Source of the DNA: Anaerolineae bacterium | Lineage (GTDB): Bacteria > Chloroflexota > Anaerolineae > Aggregatilineales > Aggregatilineaceae | NCBI GenBank assembly: GCA_016934195.1 | Contig: JAFGTJ010000318.1 | Coordinates: 1 to 40,137 of the forward strand | Reading direction: 5' to 3' | Length of the DNA: 40,137 nucleotides | In this document: positions 18,833 to 29,598 of the stretch, one piece after another | How positions within the stretch are numbered: position 1 is the first letter of the stretch | How the letters are laid out: the number at the start of each line of letters is the position of its first letter | Notes under the pieces: generated by a model | What the model saw: only the letters and a program-made list of their open reading frames with translations | What the model was told of the DNA's origin: nothing | The model's database searches: none | Made by a program: the position numbers and the translations under genes

Positions 18833-18864
18833 AAGGGCAGGTCGCTGTATTCATACCTGCCCTT
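18833..18864 (-). terminator. Rho-independent terminator after rpmE
   Basis: aagggcaggt (18833-18842) / acctgccctt (18855-18864), 10 bp perfect arms; on the minus strand followed by a short TTTT run. Confidence 0.65.
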
Positions 18865-18891
18865 CGTTGATCGATTTATGGTTAGCCGGTG

Positions 18892-19359
18892 TTAGGCTTC
18901 TTCGTAGTCGGGCATCTCGTAGCCGCGCGCGCGCAGAAGTTTTTTGGTGTCGGCCAACACTTTGCGCCCGATCCCGGAGATTGCCAGGATCGCGTCGTCG
19001 CCACCTTCTTCCCACCGCGTCAACAGGTCGCCAATGACCGCGATGCCATTGTCGATCAGGATGTTGGTGTAACGCTTGTCGAGGCCTAATTCGGCAATCG
19101 GCACGTCGGGGGATGTACGCTCTTGCTCGCGGTTTTCGACATCGGCGAGGATTTCGTCGCGCACCCGCAGCCGCTTCATGAAGCGGTCTACCTGGCCCTC
19201 GGTGTCCACGATACGCTGCTCGCCTGTGTAGAAGGGATGGCACGCCGAGCACACGTCGGTCCGAATCTCAGGCACGGTCGATCCGACTGTCCAGGTATTC
19301 CCGCAGGCACAGATCACGCGCGCTTCGGGAAACCACTCAGGATGAATATCTTTACGCAT
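18892..19359 (-). CDS. rpmE: 50S ribosomal protein L31 with C-terminal RpoA-CTD-like helix-hairpin-helix extension
   Basis: MRKDIHPEWFPEARVICACGNTWTVGSTVPEIRTDVCSACHPFYTGEQRIVDTEGQVDRF is L31; C-term AELGLDKRYTNILIDNGIAVIGDLLTRWEEGGDDAILAISGIGRKVLADTKKLLRARG is alpha-CTD-like. Confidence 0.92.
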   Translation of the reverse strand: MRKDIHPEWFPEARVICACGNTWTVGSTVPEIRTDVCSACHPFYTGEQRIVDTEGQVDRFMKRLRVRDEILADVENREQERTSPDVPIAELGLDKRYTNILIDNGIAVIGDLLTRWEEGGDDAILAISGIGRKVLADTKKLLRARGYEMPDYEEA

Positions 19360-19449
19360 CGTACTCTTCTCAACCTTTCCTGCCACGGTTCCCGCACGCG
19401 GGGGATGCGTAGCGGTCTGTCTGGCTGACGGCTAGATAAGGCCCTGGCG

Positions 19450-19734
19450 CTACGACGCGGCCTGGGCGTCTTCTGTCACAATTTCGGGGTAAACGCTGAT
19501 GCGTTTACGTCCACGCGCAAACGTCTCGAAGACCACAAAGCCCTCGATCTTGGCAAAGATCGTGTAGTCGCGGCCCATGCCAACGTTCTCGCCGGGATGG
19601 AACTTGGTCCCGCGTTGGCGAACAATGATGTTGCCGGGGATCACGTATTCGCCGCCGAAGGCCTTCACACCGAGGCGCTTGCTGTTACTATCACGACCAT
19701 TGCGGGTTGAGCCGCCACCTTTTTTGTGGGCCAT
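19450..19734 (-). CDS. rpmA: 50S ribosomal protein L27
   Basis: [61 protein letters not shown]. Confidence 0.98.
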   Translation of the reverse strand: MAHKKGGGSTRNGRDSNSKRLGVKAFGGEYVIPGNIIVRQRGTKFHPGENVGMGRDYTIFAKIEGFVVFETFARGRKRISVYPEIVTEDAQAAS

Positions 19735-19769
19735 AACTCGTTCTCCTCTTTAACTTCTGCTTCCGCTTA

Positions 19770-20087
19770 TTATACGCCCGAAATGCTGTCAATTCGCAGG
19801 CTCGTAAAATACTGGCGGTGTCCCCGGCGGCGGCGATACCGCTCTTTGGGGATGTATTTCCAGACAAAGACTTTACGTTCGCGTCCTTGCTTGACAACGG
19901 TTGCTTTGACGACTGCGCCTTCGACCACCGGCTGCCCGATGATTGGATCACCTTCGTCGGGAGCGACGAGCAGCACGTCGGTTAGCTCGATGGACGCGCC
20001 TTCTTCATCTGGCAGGCGTTCCACATCAATGATTTGACCGGGTTCTGCGCGGAACTGACGCCCGCCGGTTCGTACAATTGCGTACAT
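19770..20087 (-). CDS. rplU: 50S ribosomal protein L21
   Basis: MYAIVRTGGRQFRAEPGQIIDVERL...KVFVWKYIPKERYRRRRGHRQYFTSLRI. Confidence 0.97.
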   Translation of the reverse strand: MYAIVRTGGRQFRAEPGQIIDVERLPDEEGASIELTDVLLVAPDEGDPIIGQPVVEGAVVKATVVKQGRERKVFVWKYIPKERYRRRRGHRQYFTSLRIDSISGV

Positions 20088-20212
20088 GAGATTGATCTCC
20101 AATCTTCGCTTTGCCACCGCTGGTCGCAGTCCTGATCCTCGGTCCTGATAAAGAAAAGAACGCCCCGACGGGGAAAATTGGCGTAATATAAGGCTTGGGA
20201 TATCGCCGCGCT

Positions 20213-20241
20213 ATTATAACGGTGCGATAGGGGGGCGTCAA
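20213..20241 (-). promoter_or_regulatory. Strong sigma70-type promoter for rplU-rpmA-rpmE
   Basis: Minus strand: TTGACG (20241-20236), 17 bp, TATAAT (20218-20213). Predicts a ~115-120 nt 5' UTR. Confidence 0.75.
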
Positions 20242-20248
20242 TGGCGGG

Positions 20249-20277
20249 TTGGTATTCGCTGTGGCCTGGAGTATTAT
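20249..20277 (+). promoter_or_regulatory. Putative divergent promoter for the M1 peptidase gene
   Basis: TTGGTA (20249-20254), 17 bp, TATTAT (20272-20277). Confidence 0.45.
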
Positions 20278-20309
20278 TCGTTCGCTAGAGAAAACAGGGC
20301 GAGGTGATT

Positions 20310-21875
20310 ATGTGGTCAAAGTGGAACTGGGCGGCGGTGTTATTTATTTTGAGCCTGGGATTGGTGGCTGCCTGTGCGCCCGAACCTCAAACCACACGGG
20401 AGTCAGGTCGCGCCGCGCTTACGCCTCGATCCTCCGGCCAGTTTCCGGTAGCGACAGCCGAACTGCCGCCCACCGTGCCTTTTCATGTGGATGGCGCATC
20501 TCCTGGAGCGTCTGGCATGGGACAACCGGCGACTCCGCGATCCTGGTTGCATTACGGGATTGACGCCGTGTTGGATTGGACGGCGCATACGGTACGGGTT
20601 GAGCAGCGGATCAGTTACCGTAACGAGACGGGCAGCCCGCTTGACCGGATTGTGCTGAATGTGCCGACGGATCAGTTTGATCTGCGTTTCGTAAAGATCG
20701 GTTCGCGGCGGATTCGGGATTACGTGTTGGACCAAACCCGTCTCGATGTGCCACTCAAAGAGGCGCTGCCGCCCGGTGATACGGTTGATCTCGTGCTGGA
20801 TTTTTCCCTGGACGTGCCGCCGATCAAGAACGGCTACCGGTGGGGGCACCTGGGCTATTGGGGATACAGCGAGCGGCAGGTCAATCTGGGAACATGGTTT
20901 CCAACGGTGGCCGTTTATACCGAGTCGCAGCGCTGGATCACGCCACGTTTTCATGCCATTGGTGAATATCTCGTGTTGGAGGCGGCAGATTTTACAGTGG
21001 ATATCACGGTAGATGGGGCGTCGGATAAGCTGCGTCTGGCCGGACCGGGAACCGTCACAAAGAGCGGGGATAATACCTGGCATCTTGAGTTAACCGGCGC
21101 GCGCGAAGTCACGCTGTCGCTCTCCGAAGAATTTCAGACGATGAGCACATCTACCACGAGTGGAGTAGAAATCCAGTTGTATTATTTCTCCGATTCTACG
21201 ACCGGAACATTGGATGCGCCACGCCACGCCCTGTACACGGCGGCGGACGCGCTGGCGTTGTACGAGGAGTTGTATGCTGCTTACCCATATGAACGGCTGG
21301 TGGTGGTGCAGGGCGATTTTCCCGATGGTATGGAGTTTAGCGGGCTGGTGTTTGTCAGCGATGACTGGTTCAGGACATGGCAGGGGATTCCGAACGACTG
21401 GTTGACGCTCATCACGGCCCACGAGGTCGCTCACCAGTGGTGGTACGCGCTGGTGGGCAATGATCAGGGGAATGTCCCCTATATGGACGAAGCGCTGGCG
21501 ACGTATAGCGAGTTTTTATTCCTGGAGCGGTACTACCCTGATTATCTGGCTTGGTGGTGGGAATTCCGGGTAGCGCCGTATGAACCACAAGGGTTTGTGG
21601 ATGTGCCGGTTTACAGCTTTGATGGACCGCGACCCTATATCAACGCCGTGTATTTGCGGGGCGCGCAGATGATGCAGGCGTTGCGGGACGCTCTGGGCGA
21701 CGAAGCGTTTTTTGAGTGGCTGCGCGCCTACGCTGCGGCAATGGGCGGAAAGGTGGCAGGTCCGGCAGACTTATGGGGAGCGCTGCCGGATGACGCTTAT
21801 GCTGCTATCGCCGATATCCGGCAGCGTTATTTACAGCAGTATAATGTGCTGCTGCCGGTGAGCGAACTGCCCTAG
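20310..21875 (+). CDS. M1 family metallopeptidase, probable lipoprotein
   Basis: Signal/lipobox-like MWSKWNWAAVLFILSLGLVAACAPEP; HEVAHQWW-(18 aa)-E zinc motif in ITAHEVAHQWWYALVGNDQGNVPYMDEALATYSE. Confidence 0.93.
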   Translation: MWSKWNWAAVLFILSLGLVAACAPEPQTTRESGRAALTPRSSGQFPVATAELPPTVPFHVDGASPGASGMGQPATPRSWLHYGIDAVLDWTAHTVRVEQRISYRNETGSPLDRIVLNVPTDQFDLRFVKIGSRRIRDYVLDQTRLDVPLKEALPPGDTVDLVLDFSLDVPPIKNGYRWGHLGYWGYSERQVNLGTWFPTVAVYTESQRWITPRFHAIGEYLVLEAADFTVDITVDGASDKLRLAGPGTVTKSGDNTWHLELTGAREVTLSLSEEFQTMSTSTTSGVEIQLYYFSDSTTGTLDAPRHALYTAADALALYEELYAAYPYERLVVVQGDFPDGMEFSGLVFVSDDWFRTWQGIPNDWLTLITAHEVAHQWWYALVGNDQGNVPYMDEALATYSEFLFLERYYPDYLAWWWEFRVAPYEPQGFVDVPVYSFDGPRPYINAVYLRGAQMMQALRDALGDEAFFEWLRAYAAAMGGKVAGPADLWGALPDDAYAAIADIRQRYLQQYNVLLPVSELP

Positions 21876-22408
21876 CGTTTCAGCTTGTCCAGGTATTGTT
21901 TGCGGAACTTTGCAACTTTTGGCTCGATGACCACCCGGCAGTAGCCCTGCTGCGGGTTGCGCTCGTAGTATTCCTGGTGATAATCCTCCGCCGGATAGAA
22001 TGTTTCCAATGGCGCGATCTCGGTGACGATGGGATCATTCCATATTCCCGCGCTGGTGATTTCCGCGATGACCTGTCCGGCAGTGACTTTTTGTTCCGGC
22101 GAGTGGTAGAAGATCGCTGAGCGATACTGGGTCCCAACGTCCGCGCCCTGCCGGTTGGGGGTGGTGGGATCGTGAATCGTGAAGAAGACTTCCAGAATCT
22201 CCTTGAACGTGACTGCTGCCGGATCAAACGTGATTTGCACCACTTCGGCATGGCCGGTCGTTCCGGCGCAAACCTGCTTATAGGTCGGCTTGGTGACGTG
22301 GCCCCCGGCATAGCCCGATACGACAGCACTCACGCCTTTGAGTTGATCGTAGATGGCTTCCAAACACCAGAAACACCCACCTCCCAATGTTGCGATTTCC
22401 GTAGACAT
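21872..22408 (-). CDS. msrA: Peptide methionine sulfoxide reductase MsrA
   Basis: TLGGGCFWCLEAIYDQLKGVSAVVSGYAGG...YHQEYYERNPQQGYCRVVI. Confidence 0.97.
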   Translation of the reverse strand: MSTEIATLGGGCFWCLEAIYDQLKGVSAVVSGYAGGHVTKPTYKQVCAGTTGHAEVVQITFDPAAVTFKEILEVFFTIHDPTTPNRQGADVGTQYRSAIFYHSPEQKVTAGQVIAEITSAGIWNDPIVTEIAPLETFYPAEDYHQEYYERNPQQGYCRVVIEPKVAKFRKQYLDKLKR

Positions 22409-22532
22409 CTGACGGTCCTTTTGCTATCCTGCGCCTTGTTTATTCCACTACACATACAAGATTATAGGAAGTTGAGCAGGCAACCGGGTATACTTTCGGC
22501 CAATGATTGGTTTTTAGAAAGGATGTTGTGCT

Positions 22533-23024
22533 ATGGATGCTTTGGCCGTGATTTGCAAGCGGCGCAGCGTGCGCGATTACACGGGCGAATCGATTCCGCG
22601 TGAGGACCTGGAAACTATCGTGGATGCGGCGCGATTGGCTCCGTCCGGTCATAATAACCAGCCCTGGGAATTTATCGTTATCACGGACCCGACCATGATC
22701 CAGCAGCTCAAAGTGGCGGCGCAGTGGATGGAGAAGGCCGGGGCGATCATCGCGGTAGTGATGGACCCGGAGTCGCGCTGGTGGGTGGAGGACGGTTCCG
22801 CCGCTGTGACCACTATGCTGCTTGCGGCGACGGCGTTGGGGTATGGTTCGTGCTGGTTGGAGGGCAATACCCTGTCGCGCGAAGAGAAGTTCAAGTCATT
22901 GTTGGGTATTCCCGATGATAAGCGGCTGCTGACCCTGGTGCCGGTTGGTGTGCCGCTGAGATGGCCGACTAAAGAAAAGAAATCGTTGGCCGAGGTCATT
23001 CACTGGGAGAGATACGGCCAGTAG
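22533..23024 (+). CDS. Nitroreductase family protein
   Basis: MDALAVICKRRSVRDYTGESIPREDLETIVDAARLAPSGHNNQPWEFIVI; C-term LVPVGVPLRWPTKEKKSLAEVIHWERYG. Confidence 0.93.
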   Translation: MDALAVICKRRSVRDYTGESIPREDLETIVDAARLAPSGHNNQPWEFIVITDPTMIQQLKVAAQWMEKAGAIIAVVMDPESRWWVEDGSAAVTTMLLAATALGYGSCWLEGNTLSREEKFKSLLGIPDDKRLLTLVPVGVPLRWPTKEKKSLAEVIHWERYGQ

Positions 23025-23109
23025 CCCGGCCTCTGCTTTTCTGATTCTGGTATCTGCGCTAGGATTGGATAGGTTTTCGACAGGTTTTCCGTGACGTCTG
23101 GATGGAATT

Positions 23110-24645
23110 ATGCTCTCAACCGTTTATTCGTGTGCGCTTGTTGGTCTGGAAGGTGAAATTGTCCAGGTCGAGGTGGATTTTAACCCGCTGTCGCTTCCGG
23201 CGTTTACCGTTGTGGGACTGCCCGATACGGCTGTGCAGGAAAGTCGGGAACGGGTCCGGGCCGCGATTCGCAACACCGGCTTGAGATTTCCCAACAAGCG
23301 CTACACGGTCAATCTTGCGCCTGCCGACTTACGGAAGGAAGGTCCCGTTTATGATTTGCCAATTGCCGTTGGGGTGCTGGCGTCAACCGATCAACTCCCG
23401 TTACAGAAGTTGGTCGGGGCGCTGTTTATCGGCGAATTGTCGCTGGATGGCAGCGTGCGGCATGTGAAAGGAATTTTGCCGGTAGCTTATCGCGCCTGGG
23501 AGGAAGGGTACGAACGCCTTTATGTGCCCGAAGAAGACGCGCCCCAGGCCGCGCTGGTGCCGGACATTGACATTATCCCTGTCAAGTCGTTGGGGCACCT
23601 GGTCGAGCATCTCTATGATTTGCAGGTGATTCCCCCCTATGTTCGCAGCGAACTCAATCTCCAGGTTCCGCCTGACCTGGACGGCTTGACTGATTTTGCT
23701 GATGTCAAAGGTCAGGAACATGTCAAGCGGGCGTTGGAAGTGGCCGCTGCCGGGGGACATAATGTGCTGATGGTTGGGCCACCGGGGGTAGGTAAAACGC
23801 TCCTGGCGCGCGCCTTGCCTGGAATCTTGCCCACCATGTCGCTTGACGAAGCGTTGGAAGTGACCCGCATTTACTCGGTTGCCGATCTGCTGCCGGCGGA
23901 TAAGCCGTTGATCCGTATTCGCCCCTTTCGTGCGCCGCATCATACGGTCAGCGAAGCGGGACTCATTGGCGGCGGATCGTGGCCGCGTCCCGGCGAGGCG
24001 TCGTTGGCTCACCGGGGGATTCTGTTCGCTGACGAGATTCTGGAATTTGGCAGTCATACGTTGGAAGTGCTGCGCCAACCGATTGAAGACAAGCATGTAA
24101 CCATCAGCCGGGCGCGGGTAGCGCTGACGTTTCCAGCCAACTTCATGCTGATCGCGGCGATGAATCCCTGCCCGTGTGGATATCATGGCGATCCGGTGCG
24201 CGAATGCACCTGTTCTTCATCGACGATCCGCCGCTACCAGCAGCGTTTGTCAGGGCCACTGCTGGACCGGATCGACATTTATATCGAAGTGCCGCGCGTT
24301 GATTACGACAAACTAACGGATGATCGGCGCGGCGAGTCGTCGGCTTCGGTGCGGGCGCGGGTGGAAAACGCCCGCGCTCACCAGCGCCAGCGCTTTCACA
24401 ATGAACGCCGCCTCCAGGCTAATGCCGACATGGGGGCCAGCGACATCCGGCATTTTTGCCAGCCGGATGCCGCCGGGAAACAATTGCTCAATATCACGCT
24501 GCGCCAGATGCAGCTTAGCGCGCGGGCGTATCACCGCATTCTCAAGTTGGGTCGGACAATTGCCGATCTTGCAGGCAGCGAGGTGATCGAAGTGGCGCAT
24601 CTGGCCGAAGCGATCCAATATCGCCCACGTAAGCTCATGTACTGA
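23110..24645 (+). CDS. yifB: YifB/ComM family Mg-chelatase-like AAA ATPase
   Basis: [90 protein letters not shown]. Confidence 0.97.
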   Translation: MLSTVYSCALVGLEGEIVQVEVDFNPLSLPAFTVVGLPDTAVQESRERVRAAIRNTGLRFPNKRYTVNLAPADLRKEGPVYDLPIAVGVLASTDQLPLQKLVGALFIGELSLDGSVRHVKGILPVAYRAWEEGYERLYVPEEDAPQAALVPDIDIIPVKSLGHLVEHLYDLQVIPPYVRSELNLQVPPDLDGLTDFADVKGQEHVKRALEVAAAGGHNVLMVGPPGVGKTLLARALPGILPTMSLDEALEVTRIYSVADLLPADKPLIRIRPFRAPHHTVSEAGLIGGGSWPRPGEASLAHRGILFADEILEFGSHTLEVLRQPIEDKHVTISRARVALTFPANFMLIAAMNPCPCGYHGDPVRECTCSSSTIRRYQQRLSGPLLDRIDIYIEVPRVDYDKLTDDRRGESSASVRARVENARAHQRQRFHNERRLQANADMGASDIRHFCQPDAAGKQLLNITLRQMQLSARAYHRILKLGRTIADLAGSEVIEVAHLAEAIQYRPRKLMY

Positions 24646-26518
24646 TCAGGTCGGCGCGGCGTTTCCGTTCCTTCTGGCGATTTTCGTGATTGAGAATGCG
24701 CTTGCGGATACGCAGACTGTGCGGGGTCACTTCGAGCAGTTCGTCATCACCCAGGAACTCAATAAAATCATCCAGGCTCATATGGCGCGCTGGATTCAAG
24801 CGCAGTTCCTCGCCGTAATATTTGGTGTGAACCGCTGTGAGATTCTTGGTCTTCGTGACGTTGATCGGCAGGTCCTCAGCGCGAATGTGTTCTCCGATAA
24901 CCATGCCCTCATACACTTCGGCTTTGGGTTCGATAAAAAATGTGCCGCGTGTCTGGGAATGTGTCATGGCATAGGCGCTGGCTACACCAGTTTCCCAGGC
25001 TACCAGGCTGCCGAACTGACGCTCTGGCAGGGTGCCGACCAGCGGACTGTACCCGTGAAATAGAGTGTGCATCTGGCCGAGTCCTTTGGTGGCGCGCAGA
25101 AATTGAGATCGGAAGCCGAGTAGCCCTCGCGTGGGAACCAGGTATTCCATGTTGGTTGTACCGTTTTGAGAGTCCATATTCACCATTTGTGCCCGCCGCG
25201 CGCCCAATAGTTCGACGACGGTGCCGACCAGCGCGTCGGAGACTTCGATATAGACGTCTTCCATCGGTTCGAGTGTCTGGTCGGTTTTTGGATCGTGGCG
25301 GAAGATCACTTCCGGTTTGCTCACGTCGAATTCGTAGCCTTCGCGCCGCATCGTTTCGATCAGGATTGCCAGATGCAGTTCGCCGCGTCCGCTGACGATA
25401 AACCGGTCGGGCTGGCTGCTGTCTTCGACGCGCAGGGCGACATTGCTGCGTGTTTCTTCATACAGGCGTTGGCGCAGACGGCGTGATGTTCCCCATCCGG
25501 TTTTTCCCTCGCGCCCGGCAAAGGGCGAGGTATTCACGCCAAAGGTCATGCGTACCGTCGGTTCTTCGATGCTGATCGCCGTGAGTGGAGTCTCAATTAC
25601 CGGGTCGGCAATGGTGTCACTGATGCCGATTTCGTCAAGACCGCCAAATGCGAGGATATCGCCCGCTGCTACTTCCTCTACCTCTTGTTTTGCCAGGTTA
25701 TGATAGGTGAACAGGTAGGTGATCTTGCCTTCTGTGCGTTCGCCCTGCGGAGTCAGCCGGACGATGTTCATACCCTTACGCAACGTGCCCGACCGCAAAC
25801 GACCTACGCCGATTTGACCCTTATAGGAATCGTATTCGAGAGTCGTGACTTGAAGCTGCGCGGGCGCATCGAGTTCTACAGTGGGCGGCGGGACTTCCTT
25901 CAGGATCGTTTCAAACAGCGCGGTGAGATTGGGTTGGATATTATCCGACGAATAGCCTGAATGTCCTTCCAGGCCAATCGCGTAGATAATGGGGAAATCG
26001 GCCTGTTCGTCGCTCGCGCCCAGTTCGATGAACAGGTCAAATGTGTGGTTTAGTACGTCGCTGGCGCGCGCGTGGGAGCGGTCAACTTTATTGATGACCA
26101 CAATGATCCGCAGCCCTAGCGCCAGGGCTTTACGCAACACGAAGCGCGTCTGGGGCATCGGCCCTTCGACGGCATCAATCAGCAGCAGCGCGCCGTCTAC
26201 CATCGTCAGCACGCGCTCAACTTCGCCGCCGAAATCGGCATGACCGGGAGTATCCACGATGTTGATTTTGATATTGTTCCAGGTGATCGCGGTGTTTTTT
26301 GCCAGGATTGTGATACCGCGTTCGCGTTCAAGCACATTGCTGTCTAAAATGCGCTCGCCAGCGGTGGCAGCAGTGGCAGCGTCACGGAACACCAGGGCTT
26401 GCTTGAGCATTCCGTCTACCAGCGTAGTTTTGCCATGATCGACATGGGCAATAATGGCGATGTTGCGGATATCGGATCGCGTTTGGTTCACAGTGTTTCC
26501 CTGTTGCTTATTCGTCAT
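24635..26518 (-). CDS. typA: Ribosome-associated GTPase TypA/BipA
   Basis: [50 protein letters not shown]-terminal [50 protein letters not shown]. Confidence 0.98.
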   Translation of the reverse strand: MTNKQQGNTVNQTRSDIRNIAIIAHVDHGKTTLVDGMLKQALVFRDAATAATAGERILDSNVLERERGITILAKNTAITWNNIKINIVDTPGHADFGGEVERVLTMVDGALLLIDAVEGPMPQTRFVLRKALALGLRIIVVINKVDRSHARASDVLNHTFDLFIELGASDEQADFPIIYAIGLEGHSGYSSDNIQPNLTALFETILKEVPPPTVELDAPAQLQVTTLEYDSYKGQIGVGRLRSGTLRKGMNIVRLTPQGERTEGKITYLFTYHNLAKQEVEEVAAGDILAFGGLDEIGISDTIADPVIETPLTAISIEEPTVRMTFGVNTSPFAGREGKTGWGTSRRLRQRLYEETRSNVALRVEDSSQPDRFIVSGRGELHLAILIETMRREGYEFDVSKPEVIFRHDPKTDQTLEPMEDVYIEVSDALVGTVVELLGARRAQMVNMDSQNGTTNMEYLVPTRGLLGFRSQFLRATKGLGQMHTLFHGYSPLVGTLPERQFGSLVAWETGVASAYAMTHSQTRGTFFIEPKAEVYEGMVIGEHIRAEDLPINVTKTKNLTAVHTKYYGEELRLNPARHMSLDDFIEFLGDDELLEVTPHSLRIRKRILNHENRQKERKRRADLIST

Positions 26519-26564
26519 TTGCGGGGCCAGCGCGATAGTGAGCGTGGTCCATCCAACTAATGAT

Positions 26565-26593
26565 TGTCGTTGAAAATCATGATATTGTATAGA
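26565..26593 (+). promoter_or_regulatory. Putative promoter for the O-antigen-ligase/TPR gene
   Basis: TTGTCG (26565-26570), 17 bp, TATAGA (26588-26593). Confidence 0.35.
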
Positions 26594-26606
26594 GGCAGGT
26601 GTAATT

Positions 26607-28916
26607 TTGACGGATTATTATCGTCAATTGGCCGCGCGCGCGCTGGTTTTGCTGCTGGTAACGTATGTGCTGGTGTTTGGCGGCACGTTCAACGGTATGT
26701 TGAATATGCCGTTTCCGGTAGTGTCGTTGGTCCTGCTGACGATCCTGGCGGTGGGCTGGTTGGTGATTTTGTGGATTCGCCCGCTTCAGGTTTTGCCCGG
26801 TGCGCTGCTGACTCCGGCAATAGCGTTATGGGCGGCGGCATTCATTTTTTCCACGCTGTATAACTCGTCTGGACGGACCTATACCGGGCTGTGGTATGCC
26901 GGACTTTATACGGCGGCGTGGTGGGTATTGAGCGATTGTCGGCAGCGGGGACTGCGCGGGCAGTGGATCACCGATGGCGCGCTGTTGGCTTCGGTTCCAC
27001 TGCTGATTTTTGGACTGGCCCAGGTGATGTCCTGGTTTCCGGTATGGTTGGTATTGGATGGAGTTGAGGTAGCCTTTATCCCACCGCGTCCGTCTGGCAG
27101 CCTGGGGAATCCCAATACGTTTGGAGCGGTGTTGGCGCTGCTGCTGCCGTTCGGCATTGTGCGGGCGCGTTGGTCCGAACGATCCCCGGATCGCGTGTTG
27201 TGGAGTCTGTGGGTGTTGGCCGCGTTGGGAATGCTGTATCTGACGTATTCACGCGGCGCGTGGTTGGCTGCCGGAGTCGCCCTGGTGACGCTCAGCGGGC
27301 TGGCGTTGCATCGCTGGAATCTGGTCAACTTCGCTGCGTGGCGCGCGTGGTGGAGACGACTGCCTCACCGTATACGGTTCGGAATCGGGGCGGGGGGATT
27401 GGTGGTGCTGGTGCTTGGCGTTGCATTGGTATTGGCTGCGTTGCGCGCATTTGATACGCCGCGCCGAGATACTGGCGAACGCATCCGGTTTTACGAAACG
27501 GCTGTGCGTGATTTCCGCGATCAGCCATTAACCGGAACCGGCCCATTTACGTTCGGTCTGAGCCTGCTCGAAGAATTTTCCGTCCCGCCCGATCATCCTC
27601 ATGCTCACGCGCATAATCTGGTCCTTAATGTCGCGGCGGAAATGGGACTGCCGGGCCTGATCGCGCTGGCGGCAACCGTGATGCTGATCGCACGGCATGG
27701 TTGGCGCGCGTTGGCCCGCGCGCGGGATGTGCGTGAATGGGCATATACGGCGGCGTGTGGCGCGGCGTTGGTGGCGATAGGCGCGCATAGCTTGATCGAT
27801 ATGCCGCTGATGACTCCGGCGGTGATGCTGCTGGTATTGGGCATTCTGCCGGTAGGGGCGTATAACCATACGCCCCCACAAAACCCATTTGTCAGCGGTA
27901 TCTTATACCGGCTTGCAGCACTGGCATTATGGGGATCGGTGCTTGTCGTGGGATGGTGGTCGGTGAGCATATACGCGGATTACGTGCGCGGCGAGCGGCT
28001 GTTAGTAGATGGCGAATACCGGGCAGGTGCGGACGTGCTGCGTGAGGTGGCCGCTGCACAACCCGATATTGCGCTGTATCACGCTCAATATGGCTATGCG
28101 TGCGGATTGGCGGTGTATGCCGGTGATGAAACCCTGTTGCAGCCGGGAATCGCCGCGTACCGGCGCGCGCTGGACCGTGAAGCGCCTCACGCGGTCTGGT
28201 GGACCAATCTCGCCGCGTTGTACTGGCAGGCGAACGAATACGATCATGCGATCAGCGCCATGTTGCAAGCGGTGGATTATGCGCCGGATGATCCCGATTT
28301 GTGGCTTAACCTGGGCGTGTATTACGAGGAATCGGGTCAGAATACGCAGGCGCAGGAAGTGTATCGCCGGGTATTGGCGCTGGATGTGCGGTGGGGACAT
28401 GCGTCGTTCTGGACCTTAACCCCACTGCGGCGCGAACTTCTGGCCACCAATCCACCGCTGCCCACGCCATCTATGCGTGCTGAACGTTTATGGCAGGCCG
28501 GGCAGCGTGACGCGGCGCTGGACATTCTCCAACGCGAAATCGACCGCGATCCCACGCAGCCGGACCCGTATACGGACATCGCGCGCCTGTACCTGTTAGC
28601 CGGGGAATTGGATCGCGCCGGGGATTACCTGGAGGCGGCGCGGTTGCTGATTCATACTGATTTGGGGCGAGCGTGGTTATATGCTGTTGAAGCTGAACTC
28701 GCGCTGGCAAAGGGGGATCATGAGATGTGGGCCGCACGCCGCGAGTCGGCGCGGGATTTGGTGCTGCCGGATAAGACCGGGCGCACGTTGTATTACGGGC
28801 GCGAGGTTGCGTATTTCCAGTTTTTGCGTGTGCGGGTGCGCGGATCGCTGCTGCCACAGGTCAACGCACTAGGACCTGATCCCATCCTGGCTGATCTGCT
28901 GTTCAGCCGCGAGTAA
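26607..28916 (+). CDS. O-antigen ligase/Wzy_C family membrane protein fused to C-terminal TPR region
   Basis: Many TM segments; [43 protein letters not shown] ligase signature; C-terminal TPRs ([49 protein letters not shown]). Confidence 0.88.
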   Translation: MTDYYRQLAARALVLLLVTYVLVFGGTFNGMLNMPFPVVSLVLLTILAVGWLVILWIRPLQVLPGALLTPAIALWAAAFIFSTLYNSSGRTYTGLWYAGLYTAAWWVLSDCRQRGLRGQWITDGALLASVPLLIFGLAQVMSWFPVWLVLDGVEVAFIPPRPSGSLGNPNTFGAVLALLLPFGIVRARWSERSPDRVLWSLWVLAALGMLYLTYSRGAWLAAGVALVTLSGLALHRWNLVNFAAWRAWWRRLPHRIRFGIGAGGLVVLVLGVALVLAALRAFDTPRRDTGERIRFYETAVRDFRDQPLTGTGPFTFGLSLLEEFSVPPDHPHAHAHNLVLNVAAEMGLPGLIALAATVMLIARHGWRALARARDVREWAYTAACGAALVAIGAHSLIDMPLMTPAVMLLVLGILPVGAYNHTPPQNPFVSGILYRLAALALWGSVLVVGWWSVSIYADYVRGERLLVDGEYRAGADVLREVAAAQPDIALYHAQYGYACGLAVYAGDETLLQPGIAAYRRALDREAPHAVWWTNLAALYWQANEYDHAISAMLQAVDYAPDDPDLWLNLGVYYEESGQNTQAQEVYRRVLALDVRWGHASFWTLTPLRRELLATNPPLPTPSMRAERLWQAGQRDAALDILQREIDRDPTQPDPYTDIARLYLLAGELDRAGDYLEAARLLIHTDLGRAWLYAVEAELALAKGDHEMWAARRESARDLVLPDKTGRTLYYGREVAYFQFLRVRVRGSLLPQVNALGPDPILADLLFSRE

Positions 28917-29489
28917 CTGTTCCGGCGTGTTGATGTTCTGGAAGGATCGCCCTTCAGGGTCGAAGCGCATATATTCGACTGGTTCCAGGTGACGCACGCG
29001 CACATCATCATGGAAACCGATCACTTTGAGCCGGTCCGCGTCGAGTCGCGCGCGAATCGGCTGTAGACAGGCCCGGCTGTAGATCGCGTGCAGTCCTTGC
29101 GGGTGATCATTGACGACCGGCACGATCACGTCATACGGCCCGCCGTTTTCGTCCCGCAGATCGATCATGTAATGCAGCAGGGTCGGATTGAGAAACGGCA
29201 TATCACAGGCGACGGTCAGGATATAGTCGCTCTGGCTGTGGTAAATGGCCGAATAGATGCCGCCCAACGCGCCTTTACCGGGTAATACATCCCTGAACGC
29301 TGGCAGACTGAACCCGGCATATTTGTCGGGATGGTTGGTGCATAGAATCGTTTCGTCCTGGCCCAGACTGGCGATATGCGCCAGAATGTGCGCGATCATG
29401 GGTTTGCCGTCCAGCAGCACAAACGCTTTATCCTGGCCCATCCGGGAACTTTGCCCTCCGGCGATGATGGCAACAGTGAGAGTTGGCAT
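28869..29489 (-). CDS. mobA: Molybdenum cofactor guanylyltransferase
   Basis: MPTLTVAIIAGGQSSRMGQDKAFVLLDGKPMIAHIL...YILTVACDMPFLNPTLLHYMI...[11 protein letters not shown]. Confidence 0.93.
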   Translation of the reverse strand: MPTLTVAIIAGGQSSRMGQDKAFVLLDGKPMIAHILAHIASLGQDETILCTNHPDKYAGFSLPAFRDVLPGKGALGGIYSAIYHSQSDYILTVACDMPFLNPTLLHYMIDLRDENGGPYDVIVPVVNDHPQGLHAIYSRACLQPIRARLDADRLKVIGFHDDVRVRHLEPVEYMRFDPEGRSFQNINTPEQLLAAEQQISQDGIRS

Positions 29490-29532
29490 GTGATTTTCTC
29501 CTGAGTGTTTACCAGAATATAGCACTTGTGCC

Positions 29533-29562
29533 TGGACGGTGGCAGATGCGGCGCGCTATAAT
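29533..29562 (+). promoter_or_regulatory. Putative lipA promoter
   Basis: TGGACG (29533-29538), 18 bp, TATAAT (29557-29562). Confidence 0.5.
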
Positions 29563-29598
29563 CTGCGTGAATAAGAGTAACCGAGATGGAGCGTATGC

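Noticed and set aside
23401-24186. 261 aa minus-strand ORF opposite yifB
   Set aside because: Antisense to a strongly conserved AAA ATPase; composition typical of a shadow ORF.
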